From Platanthera guangdongensis (Eukaryota; Streptophyta; Magnoliopsida; Asparagales; Orchidaceae), in assembly GCA_039583875.1 (NCBI GenBank), contig CM077167.1:150491010-150555009 (forward strand): DNA of 64,000 nucleotides. Reading direction: 5' to 3'. The notes beneath the pieces were generated by a model. It was given only the letters and a program-made list of their open reading frames with translations, was not told the DNA's origin and ran no database searches. Position numbers and translations under genes: made by a program. Of the stretch, positions 45,458-55,091 are shown piece by piece; position 1 is the stretch's first letter, and the number at the start of each line of letters is the position of its first letter.

Positions 45458-45665
45458 CTCATCGTATAAGTTTGTATGGGCACTCTTATACGATGAGTTA
45501 CTTTATGCAAATCGACCCTTAACTTATAAGCTTGTATGGGCATCCTTATAAGTTAAGTTACTTACCTGCTGTAGTTTTCTTACACTTGATGTTATACTAG
45601 CTCTTGTAGAACTGCTAGTATATACATTGATAGCTCTTATAGAATTGCTAGTTTATACATTGATA
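45458..45665 (+). repeat. Hairpins with near-identical loops and different stems in the leader of G
   Basis: Hairpin 1: CTCATCGTATAAG (45458-45470) pairs with CTTATACGATGAG (45485-45497) around loop TTTGTATGGGCACT. Hairpin 2: TTAACTTATAAG (45519-45530) pairs with CTTATAAGTTAA (45545-45556) around loop CTTGTATGGGCATC. Both are followed by GTTACTT. A second pair nearby shares the loop CTCTTGTAGAACTG or CTCTTATAGAATTG between ATACTAG/CTAGTAT and ATAG/CTAG arms (45592-45665). Confidence 0.92.
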
Positions 45666-46239
45666 CTCATGTACCTTGCCACCTGCTTGTATCTATTATA
45701 CTTATTATATATTGTACTATAATTCCTTTTTCCCCGCCCGGTGTCGAGGAGTCGCCGGGGGAGCGGATGTGAAACCACTTAGTTGTTTCGACTAATGGTT
45801 GCTACGTCTTCCTTTTTAGGAGGCCACCCCACAGGTAGAGCAGCAATAGACATTGCAGCAGGATATCCAGGCCAGGACGACAGGGCCTGAGGGGATGGTA
45901 CCGTCGCTATCGTCGGTTACGGATGTTAGTATTTTGATACTCTGATGTAGCCCGTTTGAGCAATGTTTAGCTGTACTCTGATATATTGTAGAAGAATGTA
46001 TTAGCTTCTCCTTTATTGATATATTTGGACTATATGCTTAGTGTGGATTTGACTTCTCTTGCTTGTTATATTTTGGTTGGGTTAGCATGTCATATTGATA
46101 TTGTTGTAGCCGGCGGAATAGGCGTCTTGTGGTACAGGTTAGCCCGTGTGCTAATGCTAACGCAAGGCGGCTGTTTCAGGCATAAGACTTCCCCTTCGTA
46201 TCGTGTTTTGGGATCCGGCTGGGGGGGGGGTCTAACAAA

Positions 46240-46253
46240 TGGTATCAATTTTC
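46240..46253 (+). other. Degenerate primer binding site of element G
   Basis: TGGTATCAATTTTC follows the LTR end by two bases; only TGGTATCA matches initiator-Met tRNA. Confidence 0.55.
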
Positions 46254-46452
46254 CACGATCCTCAACTAAGAAGTCATTCAACAATGGTGCCACCCCCGTT
46301 CGATTAGTCAGCTTGGGGACAAACTGACTTAGCGGAAGCAGTGGTGTGCCCATATGTAATTCATATTAAGTTTGTCCAACTTTGTCCTTAAGTTTAGCCA
46401 ACCTGACCACAAATTTGTCGTGTACGTGTAGGTTCCAGTGCATGTTGGGTTG

Positions 46453-47571
46453 ATGGGGGGGGTACTCCTACCCCTCCCATACCCACTCAGTTCCAACAGT
46501 CTGAGTTGGGGCAGACTCTCACCGCCATTCTTGATACTTTTAAGGCGCAACAGCCTCTGGTGCAACAACAGGCCCCGGGCTCTAACTGGCTGAGCACCTT
46601 CTGGTCTCTCTCCCCTCCCGTCTATCTTGGGACAGAGTCAGCCGTATGTACGGAGGAATGGCTTGACGCAGTAGAAGAGCTATTGGCTGGTATCTGTTGC
46701 CCAACCAACATGGTCGTGTCACTGGCAGTGTCTGCCTTGGAGTTACATGCTAAGAGGTGGTGGAAGTCCCTTATGGGCTCTACCTTCCATGTCCGAGTCT
46801 ATACAGAGATAAGTTGGAGCGAATTTTCGGGTGTTTTCTTGGAGCACTTCATTCCTACTTCAACCCAAGATGAGCTTGAGCAGAGGTTTCTACTACTGAA
46901 GCAGGGATCAAAATCAGTTACGGAATACCAGCGGGAATTCCAGCATCTCGCAAGGTTTGCAAACTCTTACGAGTTGGACGATAGAGGTTATGCCAAACGT
47001 TTATACAAAGGGCTGCGAGATCCCCTAAGACAGTCCCTTTTGTTTATAGTGGATGGGAGTTTGGCGGAGATTATTGACATGGCAAAGAGGTTGGAGGCGG
47101 ATCACTTGAGTAGTGGCAAGAGGCCTGCAGAAAGCATTATGAAGGCCGGTCTAAGCAATAGGAGGAGACAGGATCGTAGAGGAGGAGGGGGATATCAGAG
47201 GGGCGGAGGGCGTTTCCATCAAAACTATAGAGTGGAGCACCCAGTCCAGCAGCCGGCCACGCTGCCTCCACCACCACAGCCTCAGCAATTCCGGCAACCT
47301 GAGGGGCGTCGTGGGTTGGTATGTTTCGAGTGCAATCAATCGGGCCACATTAGACGCTACTGCCCACAGCTGTATGGGAACGTCCCTCCTGCTCTCCCTC
47401 CTGCTCTCCCTCCTGCTCTCCCTCCTGCTCTCCCTCCAGCAACCCCACGAGGACGGGGATATATGCGTGGTCGAGGATGAGGACCGCCAAGAGGAAACCC
47501 CGGCCCGGTCTGGGATCAGGTGTATGCGTTGGACATGGCGTAAGAGCGGAATCCCCGGGATGTTATAGCTG
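46453..47571 (+). pseudogene. Gag of gypsy element G
   Basis: Clear coding sequence from about 46460. The only nearby ATG (46453) is out of frame because of an eight-G run, so a homopolymer shift may have broken the start. The gag domain has EEWLDAVEELLAG, ALELHAKRWWKSL, WSEFSGVFLEHFIP, QRFLLLKQGSKSVTEYQREF and RLYKGLRDPLRQ. A CCHC box CFECNQSGHIRRYC begins near 47322, then a four-fold 12-bp repeat (PALP, 47386-47440). TGA at 47478 and TAA at 47541 interrupt the frame, but QVYALDM and RDVIAG (to 47571) in the same frame lead into the protease. Confidence 0.88.
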
Positions 47572-47666
47572 GTATGTGCAGTTAACTTCTCAATTTTCGT
47601 TATTTAATTTAAACTGTTTAAGACATACTAGATACCTAGTGGTTGAGTTTGGTTATTGGTACTTAG
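47572..47666 (+). other. Candidate 95-bp intron between gag and protease of element G
   Basis: The donor G-GTATGT at 47572 and acceptor TACTTAG-G at 47666 match plant consensus. The intervening AT-rich DNA has no coding sense. Removing it joins RDVIAG to TVVIGGKTAYALFD in frame, and that join matches the conserved block that precedes the protease active site in gypsy elements. The two flanks are in different frames without the removal. Confidence 0.7.
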
Positions 47667-47888
47667 GCACCGTGGTAATCGGTGGGAAGACGGCCTATGC
47701 ATTGTTCGATACCGATGCCTCACACTCATTCGTGTCTGAAGATTTCATTAAAGGTATGGAGGGCATACAATACTTTTCTGGAATAGCTCGACGAGTGCGC
47801 CTCCCGGACGGCTCAGAGATGATCGCTACCGCCAAGTGCGAGTTTGAGATATTTATTGAAGGAAGGGCTTTCGATACGCCTGCCACGG
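47667..47888 (+). pseudogene. Aspartic protease of element G, N-terminal part
   Basis: TVVIGGKTAYALFDTDASHSFVSEDF has the catalytic Asp but the usual D-[ST]-G is DTD, with the Gly lost. Then RVRLPDGSEM and FEIFIEGRAFDTPATV up to the CACGG duplication where E inserted. Gypsy proteases process the gag-pol polyprotein; the changed Gly probably inactivates it. It continues at 54134. Confidence 0.85.
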
Positions 47889-50182
47889 TGTAACACCCTG
47901 AAGTCAAGAGGGTCATTTTGAGCAAAATCGGGTTCAGGCCTGGGTGACACGGCCTGGGACACGGGCGTGTCCCAGGGCGTGTCAGGTGACACGGCCTGCG
48001 ACACGGGCGTGTCGCAGGGCGTGTCGAGGTTGTTTCGACGATTGGACTTGGTGTCGACGATTTTCGCTCGACATCGTCGAGAATGGGGCACACGGCCCAG
48101 GACACGGCCGTGTCGGATGCCGTGTCGAATGCTCGACGAGTGTTACGCGACAATCGTCGAGTATCGGGTTCCCGTGTGGACACGGCCTGTGACACGGGCG
48201 TGTCACAGGGCGTGTCAGTGGGCGTCGAACTCAGCTCGATGTCTCGGGTTGGGGCGTGTTTGCGGGACACGGGCGTGTCCTGGTGCACACGGCCATGAAC
48301 ACGGGCGTGTGCCAAGCCGTGTGCCAGGCCGTGTGAAGTCTCGGGTTGGATTGGGATTATTTCTGTTGAGGTACACGGCCTCAGACACGGGCGTGTCTGA
48401 GGGCGTGTCGGGTACACGGCCGTGACACGGGCGTGTCACACGGGCGTGTACTGGTTGGATTGAGTCGGTTGTCTGCCGCTTAGGGGGACACGGCCTGTGA
48501 CACGGGCGTGTCACAGGGCGTGTCAGGCCGTGTTTTGGGTTTTCTGGCCAGATCTGAGCCGTTTGTTTCCCTCTTCCTGGATCCAGTGGCTGGGCTTTGT
48601 CCAGGTGTCTTGGAGGCCGAGATTTGAAGATAAATCCCTTATCTTCTCTTCTTCTTCTTCTTCTTCTTCATTTTCATTCCAAGGGAGAAGGGGGAAAGGC
48701 CTAAGGGAGAGAGAAGGGAGGAGTCTTCCAGCTGCTGTAGGAGCTGCGGAGTGCGGATCGAAGATCCGAGAGCGGATTCGTGAAGGCAGAGCCGAGGCGG
48801 TGAGTTCCATCCGGCTACTTCATGGCGCCGAAGCGATCTTCAAGGGTAACGATCTCCTTCTTGGACATCGAAGTCCTTTCTCTATACATGTGCGTGGAAT
48901 CCTCCACCAAGAGGTGGATCGCGGAAGCGATTCCTTTGTAAGTCTGCATTTAGAGCCGGAAATATGGAGTACGGCGTAGGCATGCTGTGTGAAGCCCATC
49001 TGGACCGATAGTCTGGATTGGTGATGTTCATGGGTAAACCGGAGAAGACTCCGTGGCTTTGATGATGTGCAAAACGGATTTCTGTTGTGATGAATGTATG
49101 GATGTGATGATTGTGAGGAGGCTTTGGTGAAGCTCCTGGTTGTGAGATGATCAATTGGTAGCACGCCTGGGGAGCGCGTGGTAAACCCGGCCTGTTACAC
49201 CACTAGGGTGGGTTGATCTAGTTAAGGAAGGGATCGATGGGCGGCAATGCTAGGGGAGCCGAGTTAAACCCGGGTTGCTGCACCACATGGTGTGGGTCGA
49301 TCGGATTAGGAGGGGGACCGATGGGTAGACATTGCCTGGGGAGCTTAGATAAATCCGGCTTGCTACACCACGGAGTGTGGGTCGGTCTGCTCTGTTTGTG
49401 ATGCTGTGAGGATGGACCTCTGAGTGGCTTGGGCGGGATGTCGCTAGCCTGCGAGCTGGTGGACTAGGGCCGGTCAACCAACAAGTTAACACCTCGAGAG
49501 ACAGCGGTGTACGACGGTGGATTCCGGTACGCCAAGAAGGTGCCCTGCGTGCACGGAGCGTTGGTGGACTCCAGCGTTTGTGATGTGATGTGTTTGTTAG
49601 TTAAGTGGCATAAAGAGAATGATCTACTTGTGATATGATTTGGTGATGTTTGCTGATGCTTGATGAAAAAGGAAGCAATGTATACAGGGAAGGAACCACT
49701 ACCCCGGGTAGGGGGTAGGGTCGTTATAATGGGTCAGCAATGCTGACCGTTACTTTGTTTTCTATGTTGGTTTGGATGATGAATTGCAGGTGCTGCGGTT
49801 TGGAAAGCATAAGTGAAATGGCAGCTTGATGAGGCCCTTGAAGGCCATGCGGAGAGTGTTGTTTGGATTTCATGTGTGGCCGGCCTGCGTGCCGATGTAC
49901 GAAATTGTTGTTGTGAAAGAGAAATTTGTAAGGCCATAAGGCCAGGGTGTGTGAGTTGTATACATTCCTGGTGTTTTTATATAAATGTGCTATTTATATA
50001 TGGGTGGACATTCTTGTTTGAGTTCATGCTAACATAAAAGATGCTGCGCTAGAATGGAATGAGTTAAGGACACGAGTAGAGTTTGATTACCACACGTGAC
50101 TCCTTTGCTTGTCTGTGCTATATGGCGTGGGGCCCCGGCCGGACCCACCGTTATATATCATGTGACAGGTGGGGGTGTTACA
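47889..50182 (+). repeat. 5' LTR of element E
   Basis: It starts TGTAACACCCTGAAG and ends GGGGGTGTTACA. It holds five covarying palindromes (47946-48524), TCGACGA words between them, a (CTT)n run (48645-48667), and a leader with a three-fold repeat around ACACCAC/GTGTGGGT (49165-49395). Confidence 0.95.
47946..48524 (+). repeat. Five palindromes with constant core and covarying flanks in LTR E
   Basis: Each unit reads ACACGGCC, four variable bases, ACACGGGCGTGT, the four complementary bases, GGGCGTGTC. Variable pairs: TGGG/CCCA (47946-47983), TGCG/CGCA (47988-48025), TGTG/CACA (48179-48216), TCAG/CTGA (48373-48409), TGTG/CACA (48487-48524). All are perfectly complementary. The 3' LTR repeats them at 51900-52480. 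Confidence 0.95.
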
Positions 50183-50185
50183 AAG

Positions 50186-50198
50186 TGGTATCAGAGCC
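50186..50198 (+). other. Primer binding site of element E
   Basis: TGGTATCAGAGCC, a perfect initiator-Met match, three bases after the LTR. Confidence 0.95.
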
Positions 50199-50350
50199 AG
50201 GTTTAGATTGTTTGGGAGGAGAGAACATAATTGAACTCATGAATGTCCACTAGGAATGTATGTCATGCACATGATATGCGTGCGTGTGTAGTCAATGCAC
50301 CAGTACCATTATGATTTGGAAGAATTTAATGGTGTTCTGTACATTGATAG

Positions 50351-51493
50351 GTGGCGAGGGATGGAGCTGGGCCGTCTGAGCCCCAGCGGTCGGATGAAAG
50401 TGCAGCACCCGTGGAAGCGCCGATGCCTCCCTCGGCAGAGGCCATACGGGTGGTGGCAGAGACAGTGCTTGCAGTGTTACAAGCACAACCTGCTGGACAG
50501 GCAAGACCTGGTGGAAGGCAAGAGCATGCTGCCGCGGTGGTGGAAGTGCAAGCAAGTGACGACGCATTATCCCGTTTTATGCACTTTCACCCACCTACGT
50601 TTGGTGGAGCGCTGTCACCAACGCAGGCAGAAGATTGGTTGGCAAGAGTAAAAAGGATCTTAACTGCAATCAGGACGGTAGAGGAACAGAAAGTGATGTT
50701 GGCCACTTTTCTGTTGGACGGAGATGCGAGATTGTGGTGGGATGAAATTGAAGTGCACCACTTGGCCGGTCGAGGTTTAACGGAGATTTCGATGGAGGAA
50801 TTCTCCCAACTATTTTTAGCCAAGTATGTGCCAGTGTCGCAGAGGATTGCGATGGAAAATGAGTTTCTCCGCTTGGTGCAGGGTGAGCGAGATATTGATA
50901 CTTACCTGCATGAATTTACAAGATTGGGGCGATATGCGGGATCGACCTTTGCGGAGGAAGCGCGAAAGACAAATCGGTTTTATGGAGGATTGCGGGATGA
51001 ATTGAGGTTAGCGCTTCCGAGTTCCGTGAGCCAAGGCTTTCAAGCGTTAGTCGATACAGCTCGTGCCTTGGAGAAGGATATGAAGCGAGTACAAGAAAAT
51101 AAGCAAAGGGAAAAGTCACAATTGGATCAATCGGAGTTTCGACGACAAGAGAAGAAAAGATATAGGCCGGTGGACGTAGCTCCGTCGACTGTTTCGTCGC
51201 CCCCGACGTATGGGCCAGGACGTGTGGATACACGTATCTGCTATAAATGTGGACAGCAAGGACACATCGCAAAATTTTGTTGGAATGCTCCTCCAGGAAG
51301 TGAGAAAAAGGCAGGTGCGTCATATGAGGAAAAAGGGAAAGCCGTGGCCGAATCATCTGCACCCCGGACGCAACCGCGATTGCATGCGATGGAAGTGCAA
51401 GAGCCGCAAAGTTCCGTTGGTGAAATTCAGCCTCGAACGGTTCATTTATCTTTGAGTCGCGAATTTCAAAATCGGGAGGCTGAGCGGAGGTGA
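50351..51493 (+). CDS. gag: Gag polyprotein of gag-only gypsy element E
   Basis: Intact 380-residue ORF with an ATG 168 bp after the LTR. Residues 1-75 are Ala/Pro-rich and disordered. The retrotransposon gag domain (about 80-240) has MHFHPPTFGG, AEDWLARVKRIL, FLLDGDARLWWDEI, FSQLFLAKYVP, ENEFLRLVQGERDIDTYLHEF and RFYGGLRDELR. A basic linker leads to one CCHC box CYKCGQQGHIAKFC (from residue 297), then a polar tail. It would form particles and package RNA. There are no stops, unlike every other gag here, which agrees with the young LTRs. It is the only plausible intact protein in the window. Confidence 0.95.
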   Translation: MARDGAGPSEPQRSDESAAPVEAPMPPSAEAIRVVAETVLAVLQAQPAGQARPGGRQEHAAAVVEVQASDDALSRFMHFHPPTFGGALSPTQAEDWLARVKRILTAIRTVEEQKVMLATFLLDGDARLWWDEIEVHHLAGRGLTEISMEEFSQLFLAKYVPVSQRIAMENEFLRLVQGERDIDTYLHEFTRLGRYAGSTFAEEARKTNRFYGGLRDELRLALPSSVSQGFQALVDTARALEKDMKRVQENKQREKSQLDQSEFRRQEKKRYRPVDVAPSTVSSPPTYGPGRVDTRICYKCGQQGHIAKFCWNAPPGSEKKAGASYEEKGKAVAESSAPRTQPRLHAMEVQEPQSSVGEIQPRTVHLSLSREFQNREAERR

Positions 51494-51843
51494 ACTGTGA
51501 TGTGAAGCATGTCGATGCTCTGACAGTTGTGTATGTAAACTATGTTTTGATTTGAACTGCAGCCGAACTAGATGGCTGATGTAAATGATGTTTATATCTC
51601 TAGTTGGTGCTTGCTGTAATCGCTTGGTGCACTTGTGATTGTGACGAAATCAATCCATCATGTTGTTTTGTTTTGAGGTTTTATGTGGTGGAATGTGCAC
51701 ACGTGGAAGTTAGAGATGTTTGTTGTGTTGTCTGTTTGTTAGTGTGTGCGGAGAATTGCGGTGTACGCTTTGGTGATGATTGTGCCTAATTGGCTGTGTG
51801 GAGTCAAATTTCGAGGACGAAATTATTTGAAGGGGGGGAGGAT
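51494..51843 (+). other. 3' untranslated region and polypurine tract of E
   Basis: No coding sense. It ends with CAAATTTCGAGGACGAAATT and AAGGGGGGGAGGAT directly before the LTR. The TTCGAGGACGAA stretch is common just before the 3' LTR of chromovirus (Tekay/Del type) elements, where it ends pol, so a pol end was kept while pol itself was lost. Confidence 0.75.
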
Positions 51844-54133
51844 TGAACACCCTGAAGTCAAGAGGGTCATTTTGAGCAAAATCGGGTTCAGGCCTGGGTG
51901 ACACGGCCTGGGACACGGGCGTGTCCCAGGGCGTGTCAGGTGACACGGCCTGCGACACGGGCGTGTCGCAGGGCGTGTCGAGGTTGTTTCGACGATTGGA
52001 CTTGGTGTCGACGATTTTCGCTCGACATCGTCGAGAATGGGGCACACGGCCCAGGACACGGCCGTGTCGGATGCCGTGTCGAATGCTCGACGAGTGTTAC
52101 GCGACGATCGTCGAGTATCGGGTTCCCGTGTGGACACGGCCTGTGACACGGGCGTGTCACAGGGCGTGTCAGTGGGCGTCGAACTCAGCTCGATGTCTCG
52201 GGTTGGGGCGTGTTTGCGGGACACGGGCGTGTCCTGGTGCACACGGCCATGAACACGGGCGTGTGCCAAGCCGTGTGCCAGGCCGTGTGAAGTCTCGGGT
52301 TGGATTGGGATTATTTCTGTTGAGGTACACGGCCTCAGACACGGGCGTGTCTGAGGGCGTGTCGGGTACACGGCCGTGACACGGGCGTGTCACACGGGCG
52401 TGTACTGGTTGGATTGAGTCGGTTGTCTGCCGCTTAGGGGGACACGGCCTGTGACACGGGCGTGTCACAGGGCGTGTCAGGCCGTGTTTTGGGTTTTCTG
52501 GCCAGATCTGAGCCGTTTGTTTCCCTCTTCCTGGATCCAGTGGCTGGGCTTTGTCCAGGTGTCTTGGAGGCCGAGATTTGAAGATAAATCCCTTATCTTC
52601 TCTTCTTCTTCTTCTTCTTCATTTTCATTCCAAGGGAGAAGGGGGAAAGGCCTAAGGGAGAGAGAAGGGAGGAGTCTTCCAGCTGCTGTAGGAGCTGCGG
52701 AGTGCGGATCGAAGATCCGAGAGCGGATTCGTGAAGGCAGAGCCGAGGCGGTGAGTTCCATCCGGCTACTTCATGGCGCCGAAGCGATCTTCAAGGGTAA
52801 CAATCTCCTTCTTGGACATCGAAGTCCTTTCTCTATACATGTGCGTGGAATCCTCCACCAAGAGGTGGATCGCGGAAGCGATTCCTTTGTAAGTCTGCAT
52901 TTAGAGCCGGAAATATGGAGTACGGCGTAGGCATGCTGTGTGAAGCCCATCTGGACCGATAGTCTGGATTGGTGATGTTCATGGGTAAACCGGAGAAGAC
53001 TCCGTGGCTTTGATGATGTGCAAAACGGATTTCTGTTGTGATGAATGTATGGATGTGATGATTGTGAGGAGGCTTTGGTGAAGCTCCTGGTTGTGAGATG
53101 ATCAATTGGTAGCACGCCTGGGGAGCGCGTGGTAAACCCGGCCTGTTACACCACTAGGGTGGGTTGATCTAGTTAAGGAAGGCATCGATGGGCGGCAATG
53201 CTAGGGGAGCCGAGTTAAACCCGGGTTGCTGCACCACATGGTGTGGGTCGATCGGATTAGGAGGGGGACCGATGGGTAGACATTGCCTGGGGAGCTTAGA
53301 TAAACCCGGCTTGCTACACCACGGAGTGTGGGTCGGTCTGCTCTGTTTGTGATGCTGTGAGGATGGACCTCTGAGTGGCTTGGGCGGGATGTCGCTAGCC
53401 TGCGAGCTGGTGGACTAGGGCCGGTCAACCAACAAGTTAACACCTCGAGAGACAGCGGTGTACGACGGTGGATTCCGGTACGCCAAGAAGGTGCCCTGCG
53501 TGCACGGAGCGTTGGTGGACTCCAGCGTTTGTGATGTGATGTGTTTGTTAGTTAAGTGGCATAAAGAGAATGATCTACTTGTGATATGATTTGGTGATGT
53601 TTGCTGATGCTTGATGAAAAAGGAAGCAATGTATACAGGGAAGGAACCACTACCCCGGGTAGGGGGTAGGGTCGTTATAATGGGTCAGCAATGCTGACCG
53701 TTACTTTGTTTTCTATGTTGGTTTGGATGATGAATTGCAGGTGCTGCGGTTTGGAAAGCATAAGTGAAATGGCAGCTTGATGAGGCCCTTGAAGGCCATG
53801 CGGAGAGTGTTGTTTGGATTTCATGTGTGGCCGGCCTGCGTGCCGATGTACGAAATTGTTGTTGTGAAAGAGAAATTTGTAAGGCCATAAGGCCAGGGTG
53901 TGTGATTTGTATACATTCCTGGTGTTTTTATATAAATGTGCTATTTATATATGGGTGGACATTCTTGTTTGAGTTCATGCTAACATAAAAGATGCTGCGC
54001 TAGAATGGAATGAGTTAAGGACACGAGTAGAGTTTGATTACCACACGTGACTCCTTTGCTTGTCTGTGCTATATGGCGTGGGGCCCCGGCCGGACCCACC
54101 GTTATATATCATGTGACAGGTGGGGGTGTTACA
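51844..54133 (+). repeat. 3' LTR of element E
   Basis: It starts TGAACACCCTGAAG (one base shorter than TGTAACACCC) and ends GGGTGTTACA. It is otherwise colinear with the 5' LTR; differences include CGACGATCG for CGACAATCG, one CTT fewer, AACAATC for AACGATC, GGCATCG for GGGATCG and AAACCC for AAATCC. Confidence 0.95.
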
Positions 54134-55091
54134 CACGGTCCTGAAGATGACAGAGTTCGACATCATTTTGGGCATGGCGTGGTTGAATTGGCACTTCGCG
54201 AGGATCGACTGCGCGGAGAATAAGATCTATTTGAGACATGAGGACACCGATGTTATCTTCCAAGGTATTAATTTCGCACCCCGTATGCTCTTATCTTCAG
54301 TTCAGGCTGTAAAGGCCCATATGAAATGGGATGAGGTCTTCATGATCTGGTTTGAGTTGAAGGAGGTAGCATTTGAGGTAAAAGATGTTCGGGTAGTGCG
54401 GGGCTTCCCCGAGGTGTTTCCAGAGAAACTACCAGGGTTACCCCCTCATAGAGAAATCGATTTCCGCATTAATCTAGTACCGGGAGCAAAGCCTGTATCC
54501 AAGGCCCCTTACCGAATGGCCCCGAAGGAACTCGCGGAGTTTAGAGTTCAATTGCAAGAATTGGTGGAGTCAGGGTTCGTTCGCCCCAGTTCGTCACCCT
54601 GGGGAGCCACTCGTGAAGAAGAAGGATGGAACCATGCGCTTGTGTATAGATTATCGGGAACTCAACCAGCTGACGGTGCGGAACACTTATTCACTACCTC
54701 GGATCGACGAGTTGTTCGATCAACTAATGGGAGCGCATTGGTTTTCTAAGCTGTAATTGCGTTCGGGATACTATCAGTTGAGGATACAGGAGGAGGACAT
54801 CCAGAAGACGGCCTTCAGTTCAAGATATGGGTTATATGAGTTCACGGTAATGTCGTTTAGGCTCACAAATGCCCCTTCGGCTTTCATGAGCCTGATGAAC
54901 AAGGTATTCGAACCCTATTTAGACAGCTTCGTCATTGTCTTCATCGACGAAATACTGGTCTACTCAAAGACGGAGGAGGAGAATACCGAGCACCTGGCCT
55001 TGGTTCTGAAGAAATTAAAAGAGCACGCTTTGTTCGCCATGTTCAGGAAATGCGAATTTTTGCTCAAAGAGGTTGCCTTCTTGGGCCATGT
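54134..55091 (+). pseudogene. Protease C-terminus and reverse transcriptase of element G
   Basis: After the CACGG duplication: TVLKMTEFDIILGMAWLNWH, the C-terminal half of the protease, then [35 protein letters not shown] and [10 protein letters not shown] frameshift or small deletion near 54605 and stops near 54750 break the palm. It resumes [39 protein letters not shown] and [13 protein letters not shown], where the second Asp of the catalytic FIDD box is Glu. It ends at FLGHV where H inserted (flank CATGT, 55087-55091). Both the FIDE change and the frame breaks make it inactive. Confidence 0.9.

Larger units (their letters stand above)
42546..46237 (+). repeat. 5' LTR of element G
   Basis: It starts TGTAACGTCCCG (or three bases earlier, TGTTGTAACG) and ends GGTCTAACA. 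Order: CGAGTA and CACGGGCGTGAC clusters, TATA run (43349-43362), then a long leader made largely of tandem and inverted repeats. The start is ambiguous because the second LTR is not in the window. Confidence 0.7.
47889..54133 (+). mobile_element. Element E: young gag-only Ty3/gypsy retrotransposon
   Basis: Two 2.29 kb LTRs (47889-50182 and 51844-54133) flank only 1661 bp holding one intact gag. The target duplication CACGG is at 47884-47888 and 54134-54138. By eye the LTRs differ at about six bases plus one CTT repeat and a one-base change at the start, so about 99.7% identical. There is no protease, RT, RNase H or integrase, and no scar of a large ORF, so it must borrow enzymes. LTR ends and gag resemble I. 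It fits the class of gag-only terminal-repeat elements (TR-GAG) described in plants, though with longer LTRs. Confidence 0.95.
42546..55091 (+). mobile_element. Element G: Ty3/gypsy chromovirus-like retrotransposon with a 3.7 kb LTR
   Basis: It is inserted in the RT of I. LTR about 42546-46237, primer-like site, gag, a candidate intron, protease and RT. E interrupts the protease (47889-54133) and H interrupts the RT at 55092. Protease and RT both have changed catalytic residues. The 3' half is outside the window. Confidence 0.85.

Noticed and set aside
47695..48417. Long antisense ORF (240 aa) in LTR E, and copies at 51823-52371
   Set aside because: It is the reverse reading of the ACACGGGCGTGT palindromes, giving repeated Thr-Arg-Pro-Cys peptides. 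It duplicates with the LTR and has no domain.
47967..48425. Sense ORFs (152 aa) through LTR E and 51921-52379
   Set aside because: Reading of the palindromes (DTGVSQGVS-type repeats) in GC-rich DNA where stops are rare; located upstream of the likely transcription start.
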